Shown here: positions 7,266 through 7,805 of the stretch, piece by piece
How positions within the stretch are numbered: the first letter of the stretch is position 1
Layout: every line of letters starts with the position of its first letter
NCBI GenBank assembly: GCA_016937915.1
Contig: JAFGVR010000262.1
Coordinates: 1 to 7,805, forward strand
Direction: 5' to 3'
DNA from: Campylobacterales bacterium
GTDB taxonomy: Bacteria > Campylobacterota > Campylobacteria > Campylobacterales > Sulfurimonadaceae
DNA: 7,805 nt
Program-made: the position numbers and the translations under genes
The notes under the pieces: model-generated
Databases searched by the model: none
What the model saw: only the letters and a program-made list of their open reading frames with translations
Told to the model about the DNA's origin: nothing

Positions 7266-7327
7266 AGATATAATCAGTGGTATATGAACTCTTGTGTAAT
7301 GGAGGTGGTTCTTTGAAAATCTTCCAT
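7266..7327 (-). other. Frameshifted true 5' end of the chemoreceptor gene
   Basis: An ATG at 7327-7325 with AAGG (7339-7336) 8 nt before it is the best start signal for the chemoreceptor. It opens MEDFQRTT, one base out of frame with the rest. Adding a single T to the TTTT run (A-run 7316-7319 on the + strand) restores [20 protein letters not shown] joined to [11 protein letters not shown], a normal basic N-terminus plus a full first membrane helix. The lesion is therefore a one-base deletion or a sequencing error. If real, the receptor either is not made or starts inside its first membrane helix. Confidence 0.65.
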
Positions 7328-7398
7328 ACTGTTAACCTTTTTTTGAATTACTTATGATTTTGTATAAATAAAAGTTATCGTTACATACAAACATAATA

Positions 7399-7805
7399 TT
7401 AACTCAATTTACTTATTTTTTTTCTTAAATCTTCATCGCTTAATGCAGAAGAGAGATATTTTATAACAACTTTAGATTCTGTTTCATTTATATACCATTC
7501 AGCTATATTTTCATGCTCTAAGTTTTCAAGTTTTTTCATATCTACTTCACTCTCTTTGATATATAGGTGTGAGTATTTTAATGGGTTTTGAAGTTTCAAA
7601 GTCCATAAAAGCCATATTATACCTATAACTGCTACTACTACCCCTATAGTAGCTCTATCACTTAAGTCTAACGCAAATCCAGCTAAAACCCCACCTATAA
7701 AAGTAGCCATGTATGCTGATGAGTTCGAGATCCCAAGAGCTGCCCCTTTTTGGTGAACTTTCGCAAACTTTGTAATCATAGACTGAACTAAAGGTTCCAT
7801 CATAT
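7399..7805 (-). CDS. MFS transporter, C-terminal part with short cytoplasmic tail domain (partial)
   Basis: Only the C-terminal 134 or so residues lie in the window. The frame is open past the right edge, and MFS proteins are usually 400-460 aa, so the gene begins outside. The visible part has the loop and helix FAKVHQKGAALGISNSSAYM (13-32), typical of the tenth to eleventh helices. Two membrane helices follow at about 28-47 and 53-71. A soluble tail of about 60 residues then holds a beta-alpha-beta-like pattern (LENLEHENIAEWYINETESK, VVIKYLSSALSDEDLRKKI). A tail of this kind is known from YajR-like drug/proton antiporters, where it forms the ferredoxin-like YAM domain; this assignment is inferred from architecture. 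The substrate is unknown. It lies upstream of the chemoreceptor on the same strand, 71 bp before that gene's probable start. Confidence 0.8.
   Translation of the reverse strand, partial: MMEPLVQSMITKFAKVHQKGAALGISNSSAYMATFIGGVLAGFALDLSDRATIGVVVAVIGIIWLLWTLKLQNPLKYSHLYIKESEVDMKKLENLEHENIAEWYINETESKVVIKYLSSALSDEDLRKKISKLS

Overview
The window is AT-rich, densely coded DNA. It fits a free-living, motile member of the Campylobacterota (Sulfurimonas/Arcobacter-like). Three things suggest this: the low GC content; a histidine kinase with the HQWRQPL-type H-box common in that phylum; and a large chemoreceptor whose sensor domain carries the HIHDxxxHSFLRxW...GDDLSGFR signature often seen there. This placement rests on protein style, not on a marker gene.

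Layout. (1) Positions 1-2027, + strand: the C-terminal part of an unrecognised protein, then after 3 nt a membrane-bound sensor histidine kinase, probably in one operon. No response regulator follows. (2) Positions 2028-2699: a scar region. It holds one end of an IS256-family insertion sequence (terminal repeat plus the last 64 codons of the transposase, minus strand) and several short broken reading frames. (3) Positions 2700-3863, - strand: a CPA2-type cation/proton antiporter interrupted by a single in-frame TGA at 2847-2849. The downstream frame clearly continues the protein for 48 more residues. (4) Positions 3864-3976: a divergent control region with an extended -10 promoter for the antiporter, a 16-bp near-palindrome and a small hairpin just upstream of the hsp20 ribosome binding site. 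(5) Positions 3977-4641, + strand: a small heat-shock protein (Hsp20), a perfect 10-bp hairpin, and a 64-aa single-pass membrane protein with a strong ribosome binding site. (6) Positions 4751-5350, + strand: a prolyl-hydroxylase-like 2-oxoglutarate/Fe(II) dioxygenase. (7) Positions 5358-7327, - strand: a methyl-accepting chemotaxis protein whose likely true start is cut off by a one-base frameshift. (8) Positions 7399-7805, - strand: the C-terminal end of an MFS transporter with a short cytoplasmic tail domain, cut by the window edge.

The genes are mostly environmental sensing (kinase, chemoreceptor), ion and solute transport (antiporter, MFS) and protein-stress protection (Hsp20). There is no evidence of a defence system, CRISPR array, prophage or biosynthetic cluster. 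The most notable signals are two apparently single-base lesions in otherwise well-preserved genes (antiporter nonsense, chemoreceptor frameshift) and the compact regulatory region between the antiporter and hsp20.
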